Translations under genes and position numbers: made by a program
The notes under the pieces: model-generated
Told to the model about the DNA's origin: nothing
The model's input: only the letters and a program-made list of their open reading frames with translations
Databases searched by the model: none
Origin: Pseudomonadota bacterium
GTDB lineage: Bacteria > Pseudomonadota > Gammaproteobacteria > Steroidobacterales > Steroidobacteraceae
Assembly: GCA_023417315.1 (NCBI GenBank)
Contig: JAEZFW010000072.1
Location: 124,001-188,000, forward strand
Direction of reading: 5' to 3'
Length of the DNA: 64,000 nt
Part shown: positions 8,955-17,776 of the stretch, piece by piece
Position numbering within the stretch: position 1 is the stretch's first letter
Layout of the letters: the number at the start of each line of letters is the position of its first letter

Positions 8955-9353
8955 CTACCGGAGGAACCGCTGCGAGACATCGGGGCTCGGGATCATGCAT
9001 TCATTGCGCTTCCCGAAAAGCCGATAACGATTGCGGGCTGTCCACCGGTAGATGGAATCGAGCAAGGGTCGCGGCACGATGCGCATCATCTTCGCAAGCA
9101 GCGCCCATCCAGGCCCGAAGCTGCGCAGCACGCGTGCGATCGCTTCTGCGTCCGTGTATGCGCGAGCGTTTTCCAGCAACAGGAACGACACCGGATCGTT
9201 CGGATCGAGCCCGTGCTCGATGAGGAGCTTGCGTCCGGCAGCGCTCTGCATGGCAGCGAAACGGTACCGACCAGTGCGGTCGTGCCGCAGGACGAATTGA
9301 ACCCATCGACTGCACAGCACGCACACCCCATCGAACACGAGAATGCTACTCAT
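8955..9353 (-). CDS. Thiol-disulfide oxidoreductase of the DCC (DUF393) family
   Basis: 132 aa. The N-terminal thioredoxin-like motif is D8-x-x-C11-x-x-C14 in FDGVCVLCSRW, the signature for which the DCC family is named. The C-terminal ARNRYRLFGKR segment is also typical. Predicted soluble. It overlaps the DUF4166 gene by 8 bp upstream and is followed after 3 bases by the saccharopine dehydrogenase-like gene, so all three are probably translationally coupled. Redox partner unknown. Confidence 0.92.
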   Translation of the reverse strand: MSSILVFDGVCVLCSRWVQFVLRHDRTGRYRFAAMQSAAGRKLLIEHGLDPNDPVSFLLLENARAYTDAEAIARVLRSFGPGWALLAKMMRIVPRPLLDSIYRWTARNRYRLFGKRNECMIPSPDVSQRFLR

Positions 9354-9873
9354 GCTCCATCATCCAGCCTCGATATCGTACGAGCAGACCTACGCCTCGC
9401 ATCTCAGCATGAACATCGAAGCAGTAGCGCTCACCATCGATCGACTCGCGTGCGGCGCAAGGCGAGAACCACGAGCGCGGTAAAGGCAGGAATAGAAATC
9501 GCGCTTCTTGCATCAACCACGAGATGCCTTCCGGGGAGGCGACGAGCTCGAACTTAAGCGTGACTGCTCCGAGCCTCTCCTCGAGAGCTCGGTCTCCGAC
9601 CCGCAAGACCGAGCGCATCTCGTGTCCACCGAAACGTCGAGTCCAGGTCTCATGCGTACCGTTGCATTCGATCGTGACCTCGACAGGCGTATCGGGATGC
9701 GAGTGGGGAAGCCCCACGATGCGGGCGAGCACACGCGCGAGCGGACTGTGACCTCGTTCGACAGCGCAGCGGCCGACATACCGTTTGCTCGCGCGATCAT
9801 CGTGAATGCGCTGAAGGACTGGCGAGAGGGATTCGAAAGAAGTACCGAGCAGAGTGGCGTAGAGGGAGCGCAT
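9346..9873 (-). CDS. DUF4166 domain-containing protein
   Basis: 175 aa from ATG 9873; an in-frame GTG at 9894 is an alternative. The sequence (LYATLLGTSFESLSPVLQRI, GRCAVERGHSPLARVLARI, WTRRFGGHEMRS, RSWFSPCAARESIDG) matches DUF4166, which is found alone or fused to short-chain or saccharopine-type dehydrogenases. That fusion pattern agrees with its position as first gene of an operon with a DCC protein and a saccharopine dehydrogenase-like protein. Function unknown; lipid or polyketide modification is a guess from context. Confidence 0.88.
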   Translation of the reverse strand: MRSLYATLLGTSFESLSPVLQRIHDDRASKRYVGRCAVERGHSPLARVLARIVGLPHSHPDTPVEVTIECNGTHETWTRRFGGHEMRSVLRVGDRALEERLGAVTLKFELVASPEGISWLMQEARFLFLPLPRSWFSPCAARESIDGERYCFDVHAEMRGVGLLVRYRGWMMEHE

Positions 9874-10047
9874 GAGTCGTCCGCGATGAAGCACGGTGAC
9901 AATGATAGATGATCATCGCGGTTATCGAGCGCCGCTTCCGCGTTTAAATTCTTTCGCTTCTTTCGACGGATAGAGAAACGAGCGAAACAATTCAGCCGAG
10001 CACTCTTGGTTGCATTCAGGTCGTAGAGCGAATGAGAGGCGGGCTGG

Positions 10048-10668
10048 TTAGGCGTAGGCCCGGGCCGCGATCGAGCTCATCAAGCGCCGAGCTTCATCAT
10101 CGTCTGCGAAGATCGGAATGCCGAAGTGGCGATAGGCATCGATCCAGTCTCGCAAGGTGCGCCGTTCGACGGCTGCCAGCTTTCGTTGAAGCGATGACCG
10201 CGCTTGAAGGATCGAGCTCGCCTGCGCAACCGCCCAGTGCTCGAAGAATGACCGTACTGTCACGAGCTGCTGTCGAATCAGCTCTTCAACTTCGAGCAGC
10301 GGCTCGCCTGGATTGGTCTTCGATGCGAGCTGCGCCGTCGCATCCTCGAAGTACACGGCGCTGAACCACTCCGTCTCGCCGCCAGCCTGCGGTAGCACCC
10401 ACAACGGGCAAGCGCCTCGAAACTCGCGAAAGATGTGCTTGATGAACGCCTCGATCTCGCGCGCCGTGTCGCACGTGCCGACGCTCAGTAATCTGGATGC
10501 AGCAAGATCGAAGTGCTCGAAGTAACGATGGCTGAAGCTGTAGATCCGTTGCAGCGGATTGCAGGAGAAGCCAACCTTGAACGCGGAGCAATCGGTTGCG
10601 GAGAGCAGGTAAACGAACCAGCGATCGTCCGTAGGAATCTCGTGAGCTGACATCGCCGCATCGAACAT
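10048..10668 (-). CDS. GIY-YIG-nuclease-like protein
   Basis: 206 aa from the ATG at 10668. The N-terminal third (FVYLLSATDCSAFKVGFSCN, then PLQRIYSFSHRYFEHFD) follows the GIY-YIG pattern as divergent YLL..KVG, with Arg in PLQRI and Glu in AREIEAFIKH. The C-terminal half is helical without a recognised domain. The divergence means catalytic activity is uncertain. An ATG at 10773 would extend the reading frame into the divergent small gene (start 10772), so the internal start is preferred; 10653 is a further alternative. Confidence 0.65.
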   Translation of the reverse strand: MFDAAMSAHEIPTDDRWFVYLLSATDCSAFKVGFSCNPLQRIYSFSHRYFEHFDLAASRLLSVGTCDTAREIEAFIKHIFREFRGACPLWVLPQAGGETEWFSAVYFEDATAQLASKTNPGEPLLEVEELIRQQLVTVRSFFEHWAVAQASSILQARSSLQRKLAAVERRTLRDWIDAYRHFGIPIFADDDEARRLMSSIAARAYA

Positions 10669-10771
10669 CGAGACATCATAGCTTCTTCCGATGCTGCCGA
10701 GTCTTGATGGGAACCGTGTGAGAGCACGTTGCGTTTTCCTACACGTAAGTTCTCTGAGAGAGGCTCGACTC

Positions 10772-10930
10772 ATGCCAAATCGAACGACTCATCGCAGCAG
10801 CTCGGGACGCAAGCTCTACGCCGAGCGAGACAAGAAGGGCCAGTTCAAGGATGTGCAAAGCTACAAGCGCGCTCACGGCCAGGATGTAAAGCGCAGCAGC
10901 AAGGAAGAGCGCGCAAAGAAGGCGCACTAG
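10772..10930 (+). CDS. Small basic conserved hypothetical protein
   Basis: 52 aa, strongly basic and hydrophilic: starts MPNRTTHRSSSGRKLYA, then DKKGQFKDVQSYKRAHG and ends KEERAKKAH. GAGAGAGG is placed eight bases before the ATG. Short proteins of this composition (Lys/Arg-rich, KGQFKDIQ-like centre) are widely conserved in proteobacteria without an assigned role; nucleic-acid association is plausible from charge only. Divergent from the GIY-YIG-like gene. Confidence 0.7.
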   Translation: MPNRTTHRSSSGRKLYAERDKKGQFKDVQSYKRAHGQDVKRSSKEERAKKAH

Positions 10931-10984
10931 GCGCGGCGGGCGCGCGTGTGCACCAGCGCGCCAGTGATGAAAGTGATGTAGGTG

Positions 10985-11060
10985 ACGAAAGGAAGTGAAG
11001 TAGCGCCTCTCCCTTTGGGAGAGGCCGCCGGCGGAAGCGGCGGGTGAGGCCTCCATCACC
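10985..11060. repeat. Family E palindromic repeat, single copy
   Basis: GCGCCTCTCCCTTTGGGAGAGG hairpin followed by the unit AAGCGGCGGGTGAGG. The same element is present as four tandem copies at 23938-24187 and inverted at 23829-23872. It lies between the small basic gene and the 3' end of the cardiolipin synthase gene (convergent), where it could act as a transcription barrier. Confidence 0.7.
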
Positions 11061-11098
11061 TTCATCACTGCGCGATCCGCGCGTGCGCGCGAACCGCG

Positions 11099-12412
11099 CT
11101 ACAGCTGATCGTGCAGCTGATACGCCACCCATTCGTATGCCTGCGACCAGCGCGGACGGCGCTGCCACGTCTCCAATGAGATCTCCTGGCTACGTCGTAA
11201 GTCCGCTTTGAATGCTTGCTTGAGCTCTTTCGCCACATCCGCATCCAAAATGCCGATTCCAATCTCTTCATTCAGAGCGAGTGAGCGAGAGTCGAAGTTC
11301 GTCGAACCAATATGCGACCAGATCTCGTCGATCACGACGACCTTCTGGTGAAGGAGCGTGGGTTCGAATTCGTAGAGGCGCACCCCCGCGCGCAGCAGAT
11401 TCTTGTAGAGATGGCATCCAGCCCGTCGGACGAATGGGCTATCGGTATTCTTGCCTGGCACCATCAAGTGCACTGCGACGCCGCGTTCGACCATCATCGC
11501 GAGCAGCTCGCACACGCCGTCGTCAGGTGCAAAGTAGGGATTCTGAATGATGATCTCGCGTCGCGCGCACGCGATCGCTGCCGTGTAAAGAAGCGCAACG
11601 GATGAGAGCGCCTCGCCTGAAGCGCTGCTGACGACGTGAGCGGCGCTCGACCCTTTGGGTTCGAGCGCTGGAAAGCAGCCGTCGCCGGCTGGAACGCACT
11701 TCGTCTCTTCGATCCAGTTCTCCACGAATACGGATTGCAGGACCTGCACGATCGGGCCTTCGGCGCGCACGGCGGTATCGCGCCAGTGATCCTTGTCCTG
11801 CCCATCGCCGAGCCATTGATCGGCGATGCCGTGGCCGAACGTGTATCCGATCGCACCATCCGCAATGAGCAACTTGCGGTGCGTTCGATGGTTGAAGCGA
11901 CGCACGTTCCACCAATGAGGGCGGCAGTAGATGAAGACTTGCACGCCGGATTCTTTGAGTCGCTCGAGCTGCTTCTTGTCCGCGCCCATTCCGCCCATCG
12001 CATCGATCAGCACGCGAACCCTGAGTCCTTCACGCGCCTTGCGACTGAGCAAATCGACGAAGCGCCGCTCCAGCGTGCCCGCCGTCCAGACGAAGCTTTC
12101 GAGATGAATCGTGTGCTTCGCTGCGGCAATGTCCTTCTCCATCGCGGGATACAACGCGCCGTTCTGAAGAACGAGGAAAGAGTTTCCCTCCATGACCACT
12201 CCCCCGGTCAAGCCGGCGAGAGTAGGCAACCCATCCTCGATAGGGGGCAGCTCATCGAGCTCGAGCTTGAGATAGGGAGTGTGCCGGCGATGCGTGAAAA
12301 CGAAATACAACACCGCCAGCAACGCCCCTGCCGCAACCAGCAGCAGGTTCGTGACCACGTAGACGACCTCTATTGATGATCGATGCCAGAGAACGCTTAC
12401 AGCACTAGACAA
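11099..12412 (-). CDS. cls: Cardiolipin synthase (phospholipase D superfamily)
   Basis: 437 aa. One N-terminal transmembrane helix (residues ~16-40), then two PLD domains with HKD motifs: HRKLLIADG (first) followed by GYTFGHGIAD, and LHQKVVVIDE followed by SHIGSTNFDSRS (second). Cardiolipin synthases use these His residues to transfer a phosphatidyl group between phosphatidylglycerol molecules (ClsA type) at the inner membrane. Having only one clear membrane helix, it resembles ClsB/ClsC-like enzymes. Monocistronic. Confidence 0.88.
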   Translation of the reverse strand: MSSAVSVLWHRSSIEVVYVVTNLLLVAAGALLAVLYFVFTHRRHTPYLKLELDELPPIEDGLPTLAGLTGGVVMEGNSFLVLQNGALYPAMEKDIAAAKHTIHLESFVWTAGTLERRFVDLLSRKAREGLRVRVLIDAMGGMGADKKQLERLKESGVQVFIYCRPHWWNVRRFNHRTHRKLLIADGAIGYTFGHGIADQWLGDGQDKDHWRDTAVRAEGPIVQVLQSVFVENWIEETKCVPAGDGCFPALEPKGSSAAHVVSSASGEALSSVALLYTAAIACARREIIIQNPYFAPDDGVCELLAMMVERGVAVHLMVPGKNTDSPFVRRAGCHLYKNLLRAGVRLYEFEPTLLHQKVVVIDEIWSHIGSTNFDSRSLALNEEIGIGILDADVAKELKQAFKADLRRSQEISLETWQRRPRWSQAYEWVAYQLHDQL

Positions 12413-12656
12413 GTTTCCTGGCTGCCACGCACATTCGTCAGCGCAAGTCGCGGGGATTAAGAGAGATGATCTCGCGGCGAACGCGGCGAAAGAACTCAGA
12501 ATGTACGCGGAAATCGCGGGAGAACGGTCTGGACTCGGATTGTAGCTGGCTCCTAGCTAGTCCTCCGCTTCCCCCGACACACGATCCTCTTCTTCGCGCG
12601 CCGCGGTCGCCGCGAGGTTTTCCCGTCTCGAAGCGCGCCGAGCTTCTCGAAGCGGT
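12413..12656. other. Non-coding gap
   Basis: About 240 bases between the stop of a peptidase-like gene and the start of cardiolipin synthase, which are both on the minus strand. I see no conserved gene, repeat or clear terminator here. Confidence 0.4.
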
Positions 12657-13985
12657 CTAATGCTCCGTCAGCCCCAGCAATTGCGGGCCAGGCGCATTGA
12701 GGATCTTCTTCGTGTGTTCTACAACAGAGGGTGGTGCGACTCGTCCGATGGCATCGAGATAAGTCGATGCGTCTGGCTTGGCGCCACGTGCGAGCTTCAG
12801 ATACTCGCGCCACACCGCATATAAACCGTCGGGCTCGCCTGCGTTACGCACGCTCTCGTCGATTGCGAGATTCACGAGTAGCCCGCATGTGTATGCTGCA
12901 TCGAACGCGCCGCTTTCGATCGTCTCGCCCAGGCTCCTCGATCCGAGCTGAGATGCACAGGTCGAGCGCGCCTGCTCGATTCGTGTCTCGACGAAGGGTC
13001 GTACATTCGTCTCCATCGCTCGCAGGGCGAGCGCGGCGAAGGCGTCCGCCGCACCCTCGTGAATCCACCAGTCGCGTTGTTGAGATGCGTACTTGTGCTG
13101 CTGATATAGATGCGCCGCTTCGTGCGCGAAGTGCCACGCGAGGTCGTTCGCGAAGTTGGGTTGCTTCACTGCATCGCGCCAATGATCGCCATAGAAATGT
13201 ATGAAGATTTGTCCTGGCAGAACGCCGCCTTGGCGACCCCAGCCGGGTGCGTGCGATAAATCGTAAGAAACGAACAGCATCGGGCGCTCTTCGAGCGCGC
13301 CGAGCTCTGCCGCAAAGTGCCGCATGAAGGCAGGCAGCTGTTCGAGGAGCTGCGCTCTAACGCTATCCGGCAGCGCTTTGTCGATGACAGCAATGAGCTC
13401 GGGTGTCTCGAGCGGCTCATTGACACCGACATAAACGACGCGGCCATCACCGCTGTCGGTCCATGATGCGCGCTCGATGACGCGCGTGCCATTCACCGCG
13501 ATGTGACTACGCTTGGATGCGCGCAGCTCGAGATCCCACCGGTCCTTGCCGTTGCATTGGTCTGCGCATGCGAAGAAACGTCCGGTGTAGAGCGCTATTC
13601 CGCCGTCTCCGAATGGCGAGAACGGCGCGTAGTCTTTCGGCAGCATGCGGTAGACGGGGGGCACGCGAACACTTGCCACTCGAAAGGTACGGCCATCCTT
13701 GCGCCGTAGGACTTCGCCTTCCGGAGTTGCGGCGATCTCGAACCCGTGTGTCGGAATCCAAGCCTCGACCCGCGAGGTGTCTGGCGAGCGCGGAAAGAGC
13801 AATCGCGAGATGGGTCGCGCGAGCTCGTAGTCCGCGCGCCAGTGAGCGTCCTTCGCGACGTAAATGGCGATCTTCGGCACGTCGGTATCGGCTCCTGCAG
13901 CAGAGTGCAGCAGGCACATCAGAACGAAGAGCAGTGCGGATGAACGATGGATGCGCATGCAAGATTGATTGCCGACGCTCCGCAT
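12657..13985 (-). CDS. Secreted gluzincin-like zinc metallopeptidase domain protein
   Basis: 442 aa. The N-terminus has a signal peptide (RIHRSSALLFVLMCLLHS, cleavage likely after SAAGA). The first ~190 mature residues show no recognised domain. Near residues 290-330 HFAHEAAHLYQQHK supplies an HExxH motif and WWIHEGAADAFA supplies the downstream Glu of a gluzincin active site. Predicted periplasmic or secreted peptidase. The ATG at 13985 is preceded by AAGGGAG at good spacing; an internal ATG at 13958 would also leave an intact signal peptide. The next gene upstream (YciI-like) is on the same strand, 38 bases away. Confidence 0.75.
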   Translation of the reverse strand: MRSVGNQSCMRIHRSSALLFVLMCLLHSAAGADTDVPKIAIYVAKDAHWRADYELARPISRLLFPRSPDTSRVEAWIPTHGFEIAATPEGEVLRRKDGRTFRVASVRVPPVYRMLPKDYAPFSPFGDGGIALYTGRFFACADQCNGKDRWDLELRASKRSHIAVNGTRVIERASWTDSGDGRVVYVGVNEPLETPELIAVIDKALPDSVRAQLLEQLPAFMRHFAAELGALEERPMLFVSYDLSHAPGWGRQGGVLPGQIFIHFYGDHWRDAVKQPNFANDLAWHFAHEAAHLYQQHKYASQQRDWWIHEGAADAFAALALRAMETNVRPFVETRIEQARSTCASQLGSRSLGETIESGAFDAAYTCGLLVNLAIDESVRNAGEPDGLYAVWREYLKLARGAKPDASTYLDAIGRVAPPSVVEHTKKILNAPGPQLLGLTEH

Positions 13986-14023
13986 GCCCGCTCCCTTTCA
14001 GAAAGGGATATGGCGAGGGGGCG

Positions 14024-14440
14024 CTACTGCCCCGCCTTCTGCCTCTCTCTGCGCTTCTGCAAATACACATCCCACGGTTGCAGAGACCAGGGCCGAATCG
14101 TGGAAACAAACGTGCCTTGCTTCACGGCTGGGTCGCTCGCGACGAGCGCTTTCACGCTCGCTTCATCGGCGGCTTCGAGGACGACAGCGCCACCACTGTC
14201 GTCGAGGAAGGGCCCGGCGAACTTGAGCGCGCCCTTTTCGTATAGATCGAGCATGTACTTCCCATGCGCGTCCAACTTCTGCTCAGCCAACGTGTTGCCG
14301 ACCCAGGCAGGGCCGCGCTGATACACGACCAAGTACGTCGTCTTTGCGGCGCTCTGCACGGTTTCCTCCGCTCGCACTTGCCAGGTGCTATTGATCAGAA
14401 CCAAGGCAAGCACGCATTTGAGCACATCGACTAGCTTCAT
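14024..14440 (-). CDS. Secreted YciI-like domain protein
   Basis: 138 aa. Signal peptide MKLVDVLKCVLALVLINS with probable cleavage after VRA. The mature domain (TTYLVVYQRGPAWVGN, LDLYEKGALKFAGPF, GAVVLEAADEASVKALVASD) matches the YCII-related dimeric alpha-beta barrel. Cytosolic YciI proteins carry a His-Asp pair; here an exported version is seen, so its substrate would be periplasmic. Probably co-transcribed with the metallopeptidase downstream. Confidence 0.8.
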   Translation of the reverse strand: MKLVDVLKCVLALVLINSTWQVRAEETVQSAAKTTYLVVYQRGPAWVGNTLAEQKLDAHGKYMLDLYEKGALKFAGPFLDDSGGAVVLEAADEASVKALVASDPAVKQGTFVSTIRPWSLQPWDVYLQKRRERQKAGQ

Positions 14441-14541
14441 GATGACCTCCCTGATTGTTCTCGCGCAGCGATTATGCAGGGTGCGGAACTCCGATGGTTA
14501 GCCAAATGTTTTGCCAGCGGCAGTAACTTTCGGAGCAGTGA

Positions 14542-15390
14542 GTGCGCGCTTCACCGCCTGGGTGGGTCGATCCGATGATGCGTGTCGGCTATGCGGCACG
14601 CGGCGTCGTATACGTTCTCGTGGGCGTATTCGCATTCACGGCTGCAATCGGTGGCGGGAACACGCCGGATTCTAAGACCGCGCTCGCGAAGCTTCTCGAT
14701 ATGCCGCTCGGCTCCATCATGCTCGTGCTCGTCGCGATCGGCTTGGTCGCGTACGCTGCGTGGAAGTTCATCGATTCGGCGCTCGATCTCGATGGCAAGG
14801 GCGATGAGCCGAAGGGCTGGGCCGCACGCGCCGCGCAATTCATCTCCGGGGCCATTCATCTAGGACTCGCATACTCCGCCATTGCGCTCGCATACGGCCG
14901 CGATAGTGGGCAGGGCGGCGGCGATAGCGCCGAGCACTGGACGGCGGTTCTCATGCAACAGCCTCTTGGCCGCTGGCTCGTTGCGTTTGCTGGCGGATTC
15001 GCGTTCGCGCTCGGAGTGCAGCACTTCATCAAGGCGTACAAAGAGAAGTACAAGGACAACCTGCGCTATACACATCGTGCCGAACGTCTCGATCCGGTCC
15101 TCAAGATCGGCCTCGCCGCGCACGGGTTGGTCGTGACGATCATCGGTGGATTTCTTCTGTGGGCTGCCTGGACCGCGGATCCTTCGCGCGCAGGAGGAAT
15201 GCGCGATGCACTGACGATGCTCCGCAACAGCGAAGGCGGTTCGATCCTGTTCGCCGTCGTCGCGCTGGGTCTTCTCGGGTTCGCAGTCTATTGTTTCATC
15301 GAGGCGGCATATCGGATCGTGCCGCGGTGTGCGCCGAAAGATCTCGAGACCCTCGCGAGCAAGGCGCGTGCTCTGATGGCCTCGCGCTAG
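14542..15390 (+). CDS. DUF1206 domain-containing membrane protein
   Basis: 282 aa, starting at GTG 14542 with GGAG six bases upstream (an ATG at 14575 is an alternative). It contains three repeats of a two-helix DUF1206 unit, each beginning with an R-x-GYAARG or RL-x-x-GLAAHG motif and each about 80 residues, giving six transmembrane helices. Widespread in bacteria and cyanobacteria; function unknown. Confidence 0.9.
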   Translation: MRASPPGWVDPMMRVGYAARGVVYVLVGVFAFTAAIGGGNTPDSKTALAKLLDMPLGSIMLVLVAIGLVAYAAWKFIDSALDLDGKGDEPKGWAARAAQFISGAIHLGLAYSAIALAYGRDSGQGGGDSAEHWTAVLMQQPLGRWLVAFAGGFAFALGVQHFIKAYKEKYKDNLRYTHRAERLDPVLKIGLAAHGLVVTIIGGFLLWAAWTADPSRAGGMRDALTMLRNSEGGSILFAVVALGLLGFAVYCFIEAAYRIVPRCAPKDLETLASKARALMASR

Positions 15391-15457
15391 TGCCACGTCC
15401 GGGACCTTCAAGCGCCGTCCGGCGTTAGTAGAAGATCTACTCACCGGATCGATCTGA

Positions 15458-17014
15458 ATGACGCGACTATCTTCCCTGTCGGGCGTGCTCGTGTTGGGCA
15501 CGGTTTTCATGTTGTCCGCCTGTGGCGGCAGCTCGGACGATGACAACGATCCGCAGGAAGGCAGCACACCCCCGCGCGGCTCGCTCGTTGAGAGCCCGCC
15601 ACCGCGAACCGATTCCGTTTCGGTCGCCGAGCTCGCGCTCTCGCTAGGGGCGACGCTCGAAGGGCAAGAGCTTCTGCAGCTCACGGGCCAGCCTGCGTGT
15701 CGAGTCGATGTTCATCACATGCGGTACCGCACCGTCGCGCCGGGCGACGCGCCGACGATCGCATCCGCCGCTTTGATGGTGCCCGCAGGTGTCGAGCCGC
15801 AATGCCAAGGCGAGCGCCCGATGCTGCTCTATGCGCACGGTACGACGAGCGAGCGCGATTTCAACATGGCGGATATTCGCAATGAGGATCGGCTCGAAGC
15901 CATCTTGATGGCAGCGACGTTCGCGGCGCATGGCTACATCGTCGTTGCGCCGAACTATGTAGGTTACGACGTTTCGACCACCTATCACCCGTACCTGAAC
16001 GCGGATCAATCCTCGAAGGACATGATCGACGCCCTCACTGCCGCGAGATCGGCGGTGCCGACGCTCTTCGCTCCCACGACGCGCGAAAGCGCGCAGCTGT
16101 TCGTCACCGGTTATTCGCAAGGTGGACACGTGGCAATGGCGACGCACCGTGCGATGCAGGCGTCCGGTGTCGGTGTCACTGCATCGGCACCCATGTCGGG
16201 GCCGTATGCGCTGAGTGCATTCGGCGATGCGGTCTTCTTCGGCCAAGTGAACGCCGGTGCGCCGCTGTTCTTGACCATGCTGATAACCGGTTATCAGCGT
16301 GCGTACGGCAACATCTACTCTGCGCCGAGCGAGGCGTTCGAAGCTCGTTACGCAAGCGGGATCGAGTCGCTGCTGCCCAGCACGCAACGCCGATCCGCCT
16401 TGTATGAGCAAGGGCTGCTTCCGCGCGATCAATTGTTCAGCGCCGAGCCGCCGGACCCCGCATACGCGCAATACACGCCCGCGACGCAGCCTGCAGATTT
16501 CGCCAGCGTGTTCGCGCTCGGTTTCGGTCCAGATCATCTGATCACCAATAGCTTCCGGCTTGCCTACCTGCAGGATGCGCAAGCGAACCCGGATGGCGGC
16601 TTCCCGACCACGACAACGGGTCTTCCGCCTAATGCGCCCGCACATCCGCTGCGCCAGGCATTCAAGCGCAACGATCTGCGTGACTGGACGCCGACATCGC
16701 CGATGCTGCTCTGTGGCGGGAGCGGCGATCCGACGGTTTTCTACATGAACACGCAGTTGATGCAGGGGTATTGGGCACCGAGTGCCGCTCCTGTCACTGT
16801 GCTGGATGTGGATGCCGACCCGGTCGCGAACGATCCCTACGAAGATTTCAAACAAGCATTCGATGTAGCGAAAGCGCTCGTCGCCGCAAATGCGATCGCC
16901 GGAGGCGCGAGCGATGGAGGAGCGGCCGCAGTGCATGAGGCGTATCACGCCACGTTGGTGTCGCCATTCTGTCTGGCAGCTACGCGAGAGTATTTCGAGT
17001 CATTCGTGCCGTGA
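15458..17014 (+). CDS. Secreted lipoprotein lipase / alpha-beta hydrolase
   Basis: 518 aa. Lipoprotein signal ending VFMLSACGG (Cys about residue 22), then a Ser/Asp/Pro-rich linker. Alpha-beta hydrolase fold: oxyanion segment LLYAHGTTSERDF, nucleophile elbow GYSQGGHVA (Gly-x-Ser-x-Gly), and an Asp in CGGSGDPTVF with a His in HEAYHATL near the C-terminus. The arrangement resembles the secretory lipase family known from fungi and actinobacteria. Likely an outer-membrane or periplasmic esterase. Monocistronic. Confidence 0.85.
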   Translation: MTRLSSLSGVLVLGTVFMLSACGGSSDDDNDPQEGSTPPRGSLVESPPPRTDSVSVAELALSLGATLEGQELLQLTGQPACRVDVHHMRYRTVAPGDAPTIASAALMVPAGVEPQCQGERPMLLYAHGTTSERDFNMADIRNEDRLEAILMAATFAAHGYIVVAPNYVGYDVSTTYHPYLNADQSSKDMIDALTAARSAVPTLFAPTTRESAQLFVTGYSQGGHVAMATHRAMQASGVGVTASAPMSGPYALSAFGDAVFFGQVNAGAPLFLTMLITGYQRAYGNIYSAPSEAFEARYASGIESLLPSTQRRSALYEQGLLPRDQLFSAEPPDPAYAQYTPATQPADFASVFALGFGPDHLITNSFRLAYLQDAQANPDGGFPTTTTGLPPNAPAHPLRQAFKRNDLRDWTPTSPMLLCGGSGDPTVFYMNTQLMQGYWAPSAAPVTVLDVDADPVANDPYEDFKQAFDVAKALVAANAIAGGASDGGAAAVHEAYHATLVSPFCLAATREYFESFVP

Positions 17015-17083
17015 TGGGATCGTTGATGTCTGGACCCCGGCCTCTGCCGGGGTGACGCCACGTCTCGCGGCGAAGGCCGTCAC
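17015..17083. repeat. Family D palindrome, single copy
   Basis: GGACCCCGGCCTCTGCCGGGGTGACG hairpin between two convergent genes (lipase and racemase); may serve as a bidirectional transcription stop. Confidence 0.6.
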
Positions 17084-17776
17084 CTAAGCGGATAACGCCG
17101 CGTCGACCAGCGCAGCGGCGTGAATAGCTGTCGTATCGAAGACGGGTAGCTTGACCGTGCCGGCCTGGATGAGCATGCAGATTTCGGTGCAGCCGAGAAC
17201 GACCGCATCGGCGCTCGCACTGGCGGCATCGTCCACAAGGCGCTTCGCGAAGTGAATCGATCGATCGGTGACGATGCCTTTGCAGAGCTCATCGAAGATG
17301 ATCGCGTGCAGCGCGATTCGATCCTCGGTCGGTGGAATGATCGGTTCAAGGCGCGCGGCTTCGAGTCGTTCGAGAAAGAATCGTTCTTCCATCGTGAAGC
17401 GCGTGGCGAGCAGGAGCGGGCGCATGCTGCCTTGCGCGCGCAAGCGCTCGACGAGCGGATCGACGATGTGAATGAACGGCACGGCGATGCTCGACACGAT
17501 TCTGGGTGCACACTTGTGCATCGTGTTCGTTGTGAGCGCGATGATCTGCGCTCCTGCACGCTCGAGCCGTGCAGCTTCATCTGCGAGCAGTTCTCCAGCC
17601 TCATCCCAGCGCGCTTCGCGCTGCATGGCAGCGATCGGATCGAAGTCGACAGAAGAGAGCAGCACGCGCGCGGAGTGCAATCCGCCCAGCCGCTGCTGTA
17701 CACCGCGGTTGAGATGTTCGTAGTAGAGGCGGGAGCTTTCCCAGCTCATCCCGCCGATGAGGCCGATGAGTTTCAT
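17084..17776 (-). CDS. ygeA: YgeA-like amino acid racemase (aspartate/glutamate racemase family)
   Basis: 230 aa. Opens with KLIGLIGGMSWESS, the family N-terminus. The first catalytic position is Thr in TTNTMHKC and the second is Cys in VLGCTEICML. Classical aspartate/glutamate racemases have two Cys, but E. coli YgeA uses a Thr/Cys pair, so this protein belongs to that branch, which has broad-specificity racemase activity. Cytoplasmic, PLP-independent. Downstream of a 31-bp inverted-repeat element. Confidence 0.85.
   Translation of the reverse strand: MKLIGLIGGMSWESSRLYYEHLNRGVQQRLGGLHSARVLLSSVDFDPIAAMQREARWDEAGELLADEAARLERAGAQIIALTTNTMHKCAPRIVSSIAVPFIHIVDPLVERLRAQGSMRPLLLATRFTMEERFFLERLEAARLEPIIPPTEDRIALHAIIFDELCKGIVTDRSIHFAKRLVDDAASASADAVVLGCTEICMLIQAGTVKLPVFDTTAIHAAALVDAALSA

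Noticed and set aside
8484..9557. Long plus-strand reading frame (357 codons)
   Set aside because: It is antisense to the saccharopine dehydrogenase-like, DCC and DUF4166 genes, all with clear family motifs on the minus strand.
15644..16948. Minus-strand reading frame of 434 codons
   Set aside because: Antisense to the lipase gene, which has signal peptide and GxSxG motif; Arg-rich composition typical of shadow frames.
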